NCBI GenBank assembly: GCA_036924285.1
Contig: JAYKYS010000001.1
Span: 3,942,501-4,006,500, forward strand
DNA length: 64,000 nt
Source of the DNA: Asterella californica
Taxonomy: Eukaryota > Streptophyta > Marchantiopsida > Marchantiales > Aytoniaceae
Reading direction: 5' to 3'
Below are positions 53,601 to 64,000 of this stretch, piece after piece; the stretch's first letter is position 1; each line of letters begins with the position of its first letter. Made by a program: the position numbers and the translations under genes. Under the pieces are notes generated by a model, which saw nothing but the letters and a program-made list of their open reading frames with translations, was not told where the DNA came from and made no database searches.

Positions 53601-56600
53601 CTATTCTGGTAGAACAGGAAGTCGAACGACGCTTTTGCCCCCTTCGATATTGACCTCCTCGTCCCATTCGTCTCTTTTTCCAATTTCATACGTACCCCCA
53701 TCCGAAAGCCTAGGAAGAATCCGCAGGCGTAGATTGAATTCCGTGCCAGCTTTCTCTGTCGCAAGCTGATAGCCCTCAACTAACTTTATCTGCAGAGCGA
53801 TAATTTCAGGCGCTCTAGGAAGAAGCTCCACTGGCTGCCCCTTGGGAATAACGAGCTGCTCGATTGCCAGCCTCGCCTCCTGCAAGAAGGAGATAGAGTT
53901 CAGAGCAGATTTACTAGTCTCTTCTCTTGTTTCTACCATTTCCCACGCTGGAGAAAGAAGCCATACGCTCCAACTAGAGTGCGCTCAACTGGGGCAAGAA
54001 GAGCAAGATGTACCTCTAACGCGTCGATCTCATCTTCCGACGTAGCTCTACGAGGTGCACTTTGCTGCTGCGACGACGCCACGTCCTCGAATTTGCTTCG
54101 AGCTTCGAGTCTGTTGGACGTTACCAAAGTATTTGCAGCGAGGGACTCCATTCCTAAAATTGCCCGCATGGCCCTTACCATTTGGGCCATCGTGTTCGCC
54201 TGCACAACAGCACAGGGCGATCCAACTGATGAGAATCATCTTTCTTCTGAAGTGGTTGCTGATCCTCCAAACCTGAAGAAGACAAGGTCCATCAGCTTTT
54301 ATAAAAAGCCGAGAGGTCGCGGCAGAAAGGCCAACGGAATCATGTTCACTCAACGAACCTTGATAGCAAACACCGGAAGCTGTCGATACTTGGCCATCCC
54401 TCGAACCCATTGATTTTGTTTCAGCTTCGATCTCAAGGCCAGGACAACGTCGGCGGTCCCAATGTCGTTGGTAAGCTGGACGGCATTCTCTAATCCCATG
54501 ACCTCCATGACTTGCTCCAACGACGCCTCTGTGACCTACTAACAGTTTCAACCCATCGTCAGGCCAGTAATTCTGGTTTGCGCAGGAAAATTATCAACCA
54601 ACCAATCAATCCTTCTTCTTGGCTGGTACATGAGAGACTAGTTGTCTCTCCTCTTCTCACTGTTAAAAGCCAGTTTAAGTGAATCAGCGAGATTCAGCTG
54701 GAATTGCACCTGATACGTATAAAGGTACAGTGGTGGATCTCCGTTCTCCCATGCATCATCTCTCTTGCCAGTAGTTTGTGAGCCTTCGTCATCGGACTCA
54801 TCTTCGTCATCGTCAGTTTCATCGTCACTTGCAGTTTCGGCGGCAAACGGAGAACCAGGGCTACCAACTCCTGAGGGAATCTCGCTGAAGCTCTCATCAT
54901 TCCCAATTATGACTTTTCCTTCACTGCTCATCCTGCGATACTCGATTCTAGGTGGCCTGCCTGCGGAAGCGACATATCAGGTCAGTATTCCGTGGAAATT
55001 CTTGAACAGAAAAAATGTGACCAAGAACAGAAGATAGTGCGCAGACTTCGCGTGTAGCAGTTGTGTGCTTTAACAGCTGAGAAGGGACTTGACCTGCAAG
55101 AAGGTAGTCAACAGTTGCAGCTAAGCTTCTGTGAACTTTCCATTCACTTCTAGACACCATCTCCACTGCGACTGTAAACGTTGGTGGCCCCTTACGCTCC
55201 AGAACGCTTTTCTGTACGTTTCTTCTCCTAGCCTCTTCATCTCCAAGTGTCACACTCTTCACACCACCTCCAATCCCACCACAAACAAATATTCCTAATA
55301 AGCTTTCTCCTCAAAGTCACTTCTGCTGGAACAAGAGGAGTGCTTTAAGGATGAGAAAGTGCCTGTGAGGACCAAATGTTATGTCAAGATACACATCTTA
55401 CTGAGAACAGCACATCAACACTGTAAATTATAAAGGAAGACCAGCTCCAGGAAAAGGTACCTGGATGCCACCAGCTAGTATTTGCAGAGAGGGGTTCTTG
55501 ATAAGGTTCTCCACAGTCATCCCATGCGCAGTTCCCACGAGCTGAACTCCTCTCTGTGCTATGGTTCCAGCTGCAAAGGCCTCTAGTTCCGTACCAATCT
55601 CATCAATGACTATCGTCTGAGGCATGTGATTTTCTACCGCTTCAATCATAACCTGAAAATACAGGACCAAGAGCGATCAGAAGATGATACCGAAGGGAAA
55701 ATGAGAGACCATGATTCAGACCCTTAAGACGTCACTGTTGCACAAAACTCCAAGTTTATCACTCACCCAAACTCCTAAAATCTTCAAGAGTTTCTGTCTG
55801 TTTTGAAATCACTGCGTGGACAGCAGTTCACTCACATGGTTTCATGAGGTGATTTCATTAATACAGTTAACTAGTTCGTTGGTTGGTCTGCCATACAACC
55901 ACCTTTAAAAACATATCATCCCACTAAGTGGTCACCTGTAAGGTATTACAGGCTTGCACCATGGGGAAAACTTTTTAGTAAGGTACGAGAACTCTAAGCT
56001 ACACACAAAACAACAACATCTGCCGAGTACATCTTACCTCGTGCTGCAATTCGACTTTAGGTACTTGCATCCTGCGAGCACGACCGATTCCACCATGGGG
56101 AATGTCTCCGTCTCCAGCTATTTCATTTGAAGTGTCGACTATCACAACCCTTTTATGATACTCGTCGGCCAGCATCCTCGCAATCTCTCTGTAAATGGGA
56201 AACGATAGTCGAGTCGAATTCAACATCCAACCGAGAAACGCCACACGGACATATTTTGGCTTCCAGGATGGCAACTTTGGAACTGGTGACAAACCAACGG
56301 AAATTCTCACCTTATGGCGGTAGTCTTTCCAACTCCTGGTGGACCCATCAGCAAGAGGGAACCACCACTGGCCACTAGGTCACGGACCATCTCTGCGCTG
56401 CCTGATATTGCACGCCCCACCCGACAAGTCAGACCTACAATGCGTCCAGCTCGGTTTCTAATGGCACTGATTCGATGTAGAGTTCGATCCATTCCAGCGC
56501 GATTGTCATCCGCAAAATCTCCCACCTGCAATACTACTTCTACGATGTCAGACGTGTGAAGACAACGTACATCACAGGAAAATCAAGACCCTTGGCCTTC

Positions 56601-57699
56601 TCCTCACTGAGTGGTTTTCTAGATTCATTTATCCTTGTAACTGTATCAGCTACTCCCTTCCTGTGAATAATTGGAAATTCCAGGGGCTCGACAAGCCCTA
56701 GACTGAAGACCCCTGCCTTCTCCCACTTGTGGATGTGACCCAGGACGACTATTGGATAATCTCTCTCTGCAAGATATATGCTACCGGAAACTGATCTGCT
56801 GTACAATGTAGGCTACGGAGTGTACTGTACCAGTAACACAGCATGCTCTAGGTCCGCAGTGGTGACAAGGTCCTGTGATATGAACCAATCGCCTGACGGG
56901 AAGCGAGCCATGGGCTTCCGGCCCAGGTCCAGGACTATCTCTACGAGCGTCTCAATTTCCTCATGTCCTTCGAGTCTTTCCCGCAAATGCTGGGGCACCA
57001 ACTCAAGCAACCTCCGAAGCTCTGAACTCAATCCTGCGCAAAACGGTACGTGGACTCCAAGTTTACAAAGTGATCTGAACAACACCTAGGAAAAAATCAG
57101 TCAAAAATCTTGAATCCAAGTAGAGCCATTAATGTACATTGCGCAACTTGCACATCCTCTGAACGGATTTCTGCTGCGCCTATAGAATATGGTAGTTGCT
57201 TAGAAGCATTTCTTCTAAGAAATGGTACAGGAGTTGGCAGGGATCAACTCAAAGATCAGAACTTACCAACACTATATGCCTGGACATTGCATACTTCAGC
57301 CGTTGGTGAAGCTTCAACATTCGCAGCCTGGACCACACTTCTCAATCTGGATTTCCCGGGGTCCCTTTCTGGTCCTCTTGATAACCTTTTCAACTGACCT
57401 GTCCCAGATGGTGGGAATTTCTTTGCAGATGAAGGTCTGGAATAATTCAATACCAAAGCCCGAACTGTACAATGTGTAGACTGAAATTTAATCTCTGTAC
57501 AACTGGTATCTCGAGAGCATGAAAGATGGTCCACTAAACACCGCCCGGAAAGTGAATTCTGAAGTATTCGTGACCCTCGCCTCCACAGACCGGCTCCACT
57601 AAAGAATCTTTGAGAAGGTGATCCAACTATGGAGTGCCCTCTGCGCACTAAAGTGTGTGAGGGGCAGAGCGTCGTCATGGCCTCCGTCATTCTGACCAT
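53601..57699 (-). CDS. Chloroplast P-loop ATPase, Ycf45 / SEEDLING PLASTID DEVELOPMENT 1-like (10 exons)
   Basis: Nuclear homolog of the algal plastid Ycf45 ATPase; Arabidopsis SPD1 is needed for plastid development in seedlings. Exons (minus): 57699-57267, 57033-56831, 56525-56311, 56188-56038, 55652-55461, 55256-55094, 54960-54710, 54535-54359, 54199-54014 and 53879-53601; 2250 nt, 749 residues, all phases consistent. Residues 1 to about 70 look like a transit peptide, rich in Ser/Arg. Walker [10 protein letters not shown] is at about 273-281 and Walker [14 protein letters not shown] at about 347-359. The sensor-like region [20 protein letters not shown] follows. An acidic linker ([17 protein letters not shown]) lies in exon 7. 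The C-terminal regions ([38 protein letters not shown]) match the plant family. The exon 6 acceptor (GAAG/AGT) is the weakest site. Its neighbour THF1 is also a plastid gene, but nothing indicates co-regulation. Confidence 0.93.
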
Positions 57700-60600
57700 C
57701 TCCTGCTAATTCTCAACCTCCATGGCTACCCCGACGCTCCTGAGATCGGAGCTCAGCTCGAGTCGATTACGAGAAAACGGACTGCCACTCAGAGAAAGAA
57801 AATCTTCTGCACCACTCATCCAGCTGAAACTCGACGACCAGTTGAAAATTCCTATTCTGCCTTTCTTTCTACTTCAAATCTGAACCACACCACCATTCCT
57901 CATCGTTTACAACTCCATAAAATACCCGCTCCACAGTGCACTTAATCAAGAAGGTTTATTTCCTCCGATCAGTGACTGCTTGCCTCGACTTTCAAATCCA
58001 GCTCCAGAGGTTCGCTTGTAACGCCATAGCGTTACGGTCATTGTCGTGAGCAGTCGGTGTTTCAAACATTTCGAAATGATGAAAAACCCGCGGCTAACCC
58101 TCCAGGTGGAAGCCTCTGAGTCTAAGACTGTAGGAGCGAGTGAGTGTCCGAGAGAGTTCCCGGATGAGAGGTGAGTCTTCCATTGCCTGCGGATATGCTT
58201 GAGTTACGACTATACTCAAGTTATAACGAGCGATTAGAATTAACCCCGAGTATGAGTATAGAGCATCAAAGAGAATATTCTTGTTTTTCCTCGTAGTGTT
58301 CTTTGAGTACGAAGAAAACATTCTATTGTGCTCCATGAAATCCCGAAATCTTCACTTCGCATTTCTCTGTTAATACTGAACAGTTTGCTTTGAGATGAAT
58401 CATAACTTGTCAAACTAGTGAATAGTTTATTTTTTATTTTTTATTTATATATTTTGAACTGAGAAAAAATAATCAATATAATTATTTTGTACATAAAGGT
58501 TAAATTTTTCAGTTCTCTGAAGACAAAACTGAAAAATTAATATTCTGGGTTACCCGAAGCATTTGTATTCATACTCGGGGTTTAATTACAATTCCTTTTA
58601 ATAATTTAGAGAGGGTGGGAACAATGGTTACGTAGTTCCTGCATTCTTTGTATTTCGCCTGGTAAGAATTTGCGAATATGAAGCTTTTTGCTGAAAAATA
58701 TCTCCAATGAAAATTGAGAATTAGCAGAAGCCAGCAATTGCTGCGGGTATTTATCAGAAAATAACTATTTCTCATTTCGTCTGACTCTCATATGACTTCA
58801 GACGTTCTAGATAACATCTCAAATCTTGTGAATGCAATTTGGGATAGCATATAATTCTTGACAAAGCTTTCACGTCTAGAACAAAATGTAAGGGAGTAGT
58901 AACAAATTCTCAAAACTAATTTTTTCGATATCCGAAACACTAAAACAATATATGCATTTAACATTAACTTTCGCAAGAGTGAAGGAAAAGGACAAACGCT
59001 GATATAGTAAGAGAAAATTGTCAAAAATTATTGGTTGAAACTAGCTTATGTGTTTGGGAAAAACCGGAAAAAACAAGAAATGGTGATAAAACATAGTAGA
59101 CTTGACTAACTTCAGATGTTTGAGAAAATACCGGAATACTGATTTGACATGAACAAGCATCTACAGTTATCTAAACTTCTATTTCTGAATTGAAATAAAA
59201 TCTAAATATTCAAATTCAAATATATAAATTAAACCGTTCTACTGTACACTTCCAATCTACGTTTCTATGCAAACTACACTTAGATGTTGACAAAATGAGA
59301 AAATCAATAATGTAATACGTGGAGTAGCTCTCATGCTACCGTAAAGACTCTCCTCTATGAATCATAAATTTCAATTTAAATATTTTATATTTTATACTCT
59401 AACTTTTCCAAGAAGAAGAGTTATTAAATAAATAAAAGACATGCATATACCTCCTTCTTCAATACGCATGCACATAATGCTTATTCACTTGACTTTCAAG
59501 AAATATGCATGGAACATGCAGTTCTCGCCTTGGAAAAAAAACTGTAAGCTTTTGCTCTGGACTAATAATTCTGTGTTTTCATTCGTCGTTCTGTAATTTG
59601 ATTTTCAATTTTTTTTACTGTTGAGTATATTTAGTGTGAACGGAATTTCAAATTAAGAAAATCAGATTACTTTTCTGCGTCTCTTATTATTAAAGAGTAT
59701 ATATGTATTGGATTATATAAGTCTGAATATAGAGAAGATTAAGCAGATCAAGAACGGGTAACATGTGATGGGGTGTAATATTAATGTATAGACACAAAAT
59801 ATATTTATTTTGTCAACGTACTGAAATTAATACAGTGGTTGTGCTCGTTAAAGTATCATTCATATATAAATGAAAACATGACTGATTCTCAGACAAATAA
59901 AATGAATGTCTTTGTAAATTAATGATTACTATACCAATCCAAGATGAAATCAAACTGGTTCTCGAGTCCAAATATTTCATCTAAAATAAATGAAATATAT
60001 GTTCTAATATATAGAATGAAATGAGCTCAAGTGAAAGTGAAATCGGTACCAAATCGAGGCAAACTCTAAATACTAGGTAGAGAGCTAAGGTGAATATATA
60101 TGCATGCAAAGTGTATAAGCAAGGAGACACATAATGCTTGAATATGCACGGTTGTCTCAAGTTGAACTGTGAGGACAGTGGTGTTACATAAATAAGGTTC
60201 AAGATTTTACTCTTACGATATCAAGACACTTGAGCTATGATCTAAAATAGTTCGATCAAACCTTCCACTATCAAAACTGCAACAAAATAATTAGTTGCAA
60301 CCCTCTAACTGATATGAAGATTTGAATCTCATGAGGAGATCATTATCTAATGAGCTCATCTACGTACTTACAAAACAAGAGCCTATCGCTCTGTGTTATA
60401 TATTCGCATATTCTTGATTATGCGGATATTACTAACAGTTGTGCAATGAAGAATACATCTTGTTCAGGGATAAATATATTTGTGACGAATATACTATGGG
60501 ATTATACGTTTAACATGGTTCAGTACTAACTGTAGCTGTTATCACATAAAGCATATATTCTGGTGCCATCATAATGAAGCATAATAATGAATTTTAAGAC

Positions 60601-61727
60601 TATAATTCTTCATGCTACTTATCACCAGAGAATGATAGCACCTCAACGTTGGTGAATAAATAACAATAATACAAGTGGTTACTTCTAGGTGAAAGGTAAT
60701 AAAATATTGAAACTCGATACCAAATAATATTGAATGAAGTGGATTAAATTTCATGTATGTTTTATAAAACTTGGAATAATAACTTGCATATATGAATAAA
60801 AATTCAATTATTATAATCAAATTACCTACTAGTGGTAAATTATATTAGTGATAATTTGATAAATTTATTTGGATCGTAACTAATATACACATTGAAATTA
60901 ATCGATGTGGTTTTTCTTACCAGTAATCAGCATAGTTAGGAAGCAAATTTATTTAATATGAGAAGAAACAAACAATCAGTCACTTATCTTCATTAGTAAA
61001 TTACTGTAGTTTTATGTTGAGTTGAAATCAAATTACTATTAGATTAACATATAACATATAACATAAAACCTTAACGTGAAACAGACTGCATGCAAAAGAA
61101 AATATGTTAATTAGAGAATAAATAACATGGAAAGTTCTTCTCCAAGAGTTTTAACATTCATTTTGTTCAAGTCTTGATAAAGATATCATTTATTCGTATG
61201 AATATCAACTAATATTTATTAATCTCATTTAGAGCTTCAAATGCTAATCTTCATGGAAAAGTGTATTCGTGACTATTATTAATTACATAAATACATATAG
61301 TTCTTGTATATCTAGTACAATATCACAGCAAAGATACATCACTTTCGGCCTAGAGAAAGTGAATTTTCTCTTGAAATTTCTCTATAATAAATCACATCCC
61401 TTGGAATAATTCCTGTATAGCCAAAAACCCTAACAAGTTTCCTAGTTGGAAGCTAGTTTCTTATTACTGGAATAATCATTTTATGTATTATGCCAAACTA
61501 TGAAGTTTCAAAATACCTAGCATGGAATGTAAGTTATCAAAGAGATACACCAGGGAAGATATATAGGAAATACCACATCAAGTGTGTCTGATGAGTATAT
61601 ACATAAAATACTAGTGTAATTTGCATGGTATATGCTTGTATATAGAGTTATGTATGGATTTATATGAATAATTATTTATCATCTGATGTAAAATATATAT
61701 GTACATACATGAGAAAAATGTGCTACT
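57700..61727. other. Upstream of SPD1-like gene, then AT-rich gene-free DNA
   Basis: The first 400 bp are of moderate GC and probably hold the promoter and 5' UTR. From about 58350 the sequence is strongly AT-rich, with only short chance frames on both strands and no recognised RNA or repeat beyond simple AT tracts. Confidence 0.45.
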
Positions 61728-61796
61728 CGTGTTAGTTAATTTCCTAGATAAACCTCAAGGGATTACTGAGGTTTAACTAGGGAATTAACTAACACG
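61728..61796. repeat. Compact hairpin, 30-bp arms with 9-base loop
   Basis: The arms 61728-61757 and 61767-61796 pair at 28 of 30 positions. The inner end is CCTCA/TGAGG, and the outer end carries GTTAGTTAA/TTAACTAAC. The size and the two mismatches resemble a small MITE or a miRNA precursor. Confidence 0.8.
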
Positions 61797-63460
61797 AATA
61801 GTCTTGGTTTAGGAAACTCAACCAGTACTATTGAGATACGTGTACATAGTGAGCCAACATTCTCTGTAATTTAAAAGACTGGTCACAATTCAAATTACGT
61901 ATAGTATGATGTATGTGCGGTAACTTCCCTAACCTTAGTATACGTAGGGTGCACGGGTAAAGGAAGAAATTAAGATACGGGTTTGAAAAGTAAAGTAACT
62001 TTCACACGTTAATATAGTTTAACCTATAATGTTTTGAGACAACTGACTAGTTGGATCTCAAGTTCAAACCAATTCATCGCTACCGCTAGATGCTGAGTTT
62101 AGTCCCACCCGGCACTTTCATGTTTTTCCAAGCAGAAACTATGTAGTCAGATTATTCACTTCAATCTCATCACGCAGATAGGTAGTTTCAGTGCGGTTTA
62201 AACTATCACTATGGTAGATTGCGAAGAATAAAGAATATTATTTTTCTAAATTTTATAATATTACTCATTTAAATTTCACATTTGTTCGAGTAAAAAATAT
62301 ATCTTCATATCAATTAATTTGATTCCATCATGCAAAAAAATATTTTAAGCTTTGTTTATATTCACTAGGGTAGATTATGAAGATATATAGGAAATACTAC
62401 ATCAAGTATGTATGATGAATATAACATAAAATACCCGTATCCATACATGAGAAAAAATTTGTTGTTCTATATTCGTCATCTCTAATATACATCTCGAGTG
62501 GTTTACTTGTATTGAATATATGTTTGCACATTTGTCTGAGATAAGATGCTTGCAAATAAATAGTAAGTTTAAACTAAATGATATGTTTAAAGACATGTAG
62601 TACTAAGGTTTGTCCTAAAGTTATACCGTATGCGACCAAAACAATGATAAGTTATACTCAATCTGGAATTTTCATAAAATGTTAAGTAAGTTTTCTCGAG
62701 GCTGAATTTATTCACAATGCTTGTCTTGTATTGCAGAGAGATCCATGCGAACTTGCCATCCCTTCTTCCCATTTGTCTACATTAGGTCTTTATGATAACA
62801 TATATGATGTTTTTTCTATGGTTTCCTCTATCTTTATTGAGAAAGGAAGGCAGAAGCCGAGAACGCATGAGCAAGCACCCCATAGAGTCGAAGTGAAAGA
62901 TCTCAAGAGTAAGTACTATTAACATGTACACTATACTTTATTGCAACTCATGTATACATTTTCCTTGTAATTAACTATGTCAGGTTGTTCATAGTGGGAG
63001 TATTAGTTAGTTAGTGTGAATGAATTTTCGCTCTGAAGTAGTGTTAAAAGGGAAAGAGAAGGATTTGCTCTAAAGGGTGATCTCTTTTTTTCAAAGCAAA
63101 CGGTGTCGAAGAGAGAGTCTTTCATGAGGAGGACGGACCTCATGTATGTGATTGATAATGAGAGTTGATCAATCCACCCAGACCCTCTCTCTTGCGCATG
63201 TCATCTCTTCAACTCTCTTGAATGTCTCCCGAACTTTAGCTATACGTAGCTTTACCTAGAAAATAGGCCTCCTGCTAAGCAGCCCCAAGCTAAGTTGAGG
63301 TCTTTATGTCCTTATACATATATTTATCAAGTAGGCCTCTTGCTAAGTTGACCCCTAGCTATGCTTACCATATGTTTAATAAAACTTTCTCAACCCTCGA
63401 TGTCATCTTGATGCAACCCATATTATGAACTAAGTTATGGTTTTACGGTCGAAATGATAG
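61797..63460. other. AT-rich gene-free DNA
   Basis: No gene is recognised. A diverged 66-bp direct repeat (TAGGCCTCCTGCTAAG near 63265 and TAGGCCTCTTGCTAAG near 63332) introduces the tandem repeat that follows. Confidence 0.45.
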
Positions 63461-63716
63461 CTACAAGACCACCCCACAGGCCTGTAAGCCTCTCCTAGCT
63501 GAATCAAGTATCTCCCAGCTCATGATCTCGGTTGCATGCGGAGGCTTAGGTGAGAAAGCTCACGTTGAAGGAGGATACCAATCCATATCTACAAGACCAT
63601 CCCATAGAGTTGTAAGTCCTCCCATAGATGAATGCAATATCTCTCAGCGCATAATCTAGGTTGCATGCGGTGACTTAGACTATGAAGCTTATGTTTAAGG
63701 AGGATATCGATCCTCC
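63461..63716. repeat. Two-copy tandem repeat of 128 bp
   Basis: Copy 1 starts CTACAAGACCACCCCACAGG at 63461 and copy 2 CTACAAGACCATCCCATAG at 63589. Both contain GGTTGCATGCGG and GGAGGATA. They are clearly diverged, so the duplication is old. The stretch from 63717 to 64000 shows no gene. Confidence 0.8.
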
Positions 63717-64000
63717 GCCCCTGGATGTGCAAGACGTAGTCACACATCCATCCGAGAGTCCCATTCGAGAGTCTCATCCGGGAGGTCAACATGCTAAGAT
63801 AAGAACCAAGAGCTAAGAAGATTTGATCTAAGGACCTCTTCTTCCTAGATGGGAACCCTTTCCAGTGAGATTGCCCTTGCTTCCATTTAATAAAAGTAAA
63901 TAAACACGAATATAAGCTTACAAAATTTACTTTTATCTTCTTTGCTAGTTTGTCAGGTGTTACTTCCACTGTATATCTCTATTTCTAGTAACAAAAGAAC

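Noticed and set aside
54048..54551. 167-codon minus frame over SPD1-like exons 8 and 9
   Set aside because: It is out of frame with the conserved protein and reads through an intron, so it is a shadow of the real exons.
1..64000. CRISPR array or bacterial-type operon
   Set aside because: There are no regularly spaced identical repeats with unique spacers. Genes are spliced and organelle-targeted, so this is plant nuclear DNA.

Overview
This is a 64 kb piece of a nuclear plant chromosome. It carries spliced genes for chloroplast, mitochondrial and nucleolar proteins, and a plant-type Ty3/gypsy element whose primer-binding site resembles that for initiator tRNA-Met. The mix of small introns, AT-rich repeats and this set of retroelements would suit a bryophyte or another early-diverging land plant, but the exact lineage is a low-confidence inference.

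Five host genes are recognisable. From left to right they are: the 5' part of an acetyl-CoA C-acetyltransferase gene (1-654, minus, running off the left edge); an EFG1-type rRNA-processing gene (31932-34848, minus, 7 exons); a mitoribosomal mS38/AURKAIP1-type gene (45655-46377, plus, one exon); THF1/Psb29 (48915-51799, minus, 5 exons); and a Ycf45/SPD1-like chloroplast P-loop ATPase gene (53601-57699, minus, 10 exons). I placed the exons by conserved protein frame, GT/AG sites and phase, and every multi-exon model sums to a whole number of codons. The genes do not form a pathway, although THF1 and the SPD1-like gene both concern plastids and sit in the same orientation.

The rest is mostly mobile and repetitive DNA. 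From 7.4 to 17.5 kb an old tandem array of about 1.05 kb units received a 5'-truncated LINE, and the LINE-bearing unit was then duplicated as two almost identical 4.4 kb copies plus a partial, rearranged third. From 20968 to 31597 there is a Ty3/gypsy element on the minus strand with about 0.95 kb LTRs. A second, plus-strand Ty3/gypsy relic (25173-29996) is nested in its gag region; that relic carries an intact PHD finger and a 5S-rRNA-like segment. From 42.7 to 45.2 kb there is a decayed reverse transcriptase of a third kind.

The intervals 3-6 kb and 37-42 kb hold a family of repeats built around two successive stem-loops. The right end (58-64 kb) is AT-rich and apparently gene-free. It includes a compact 30-bp-arm hairpin and a 128 bp tandem duplication.
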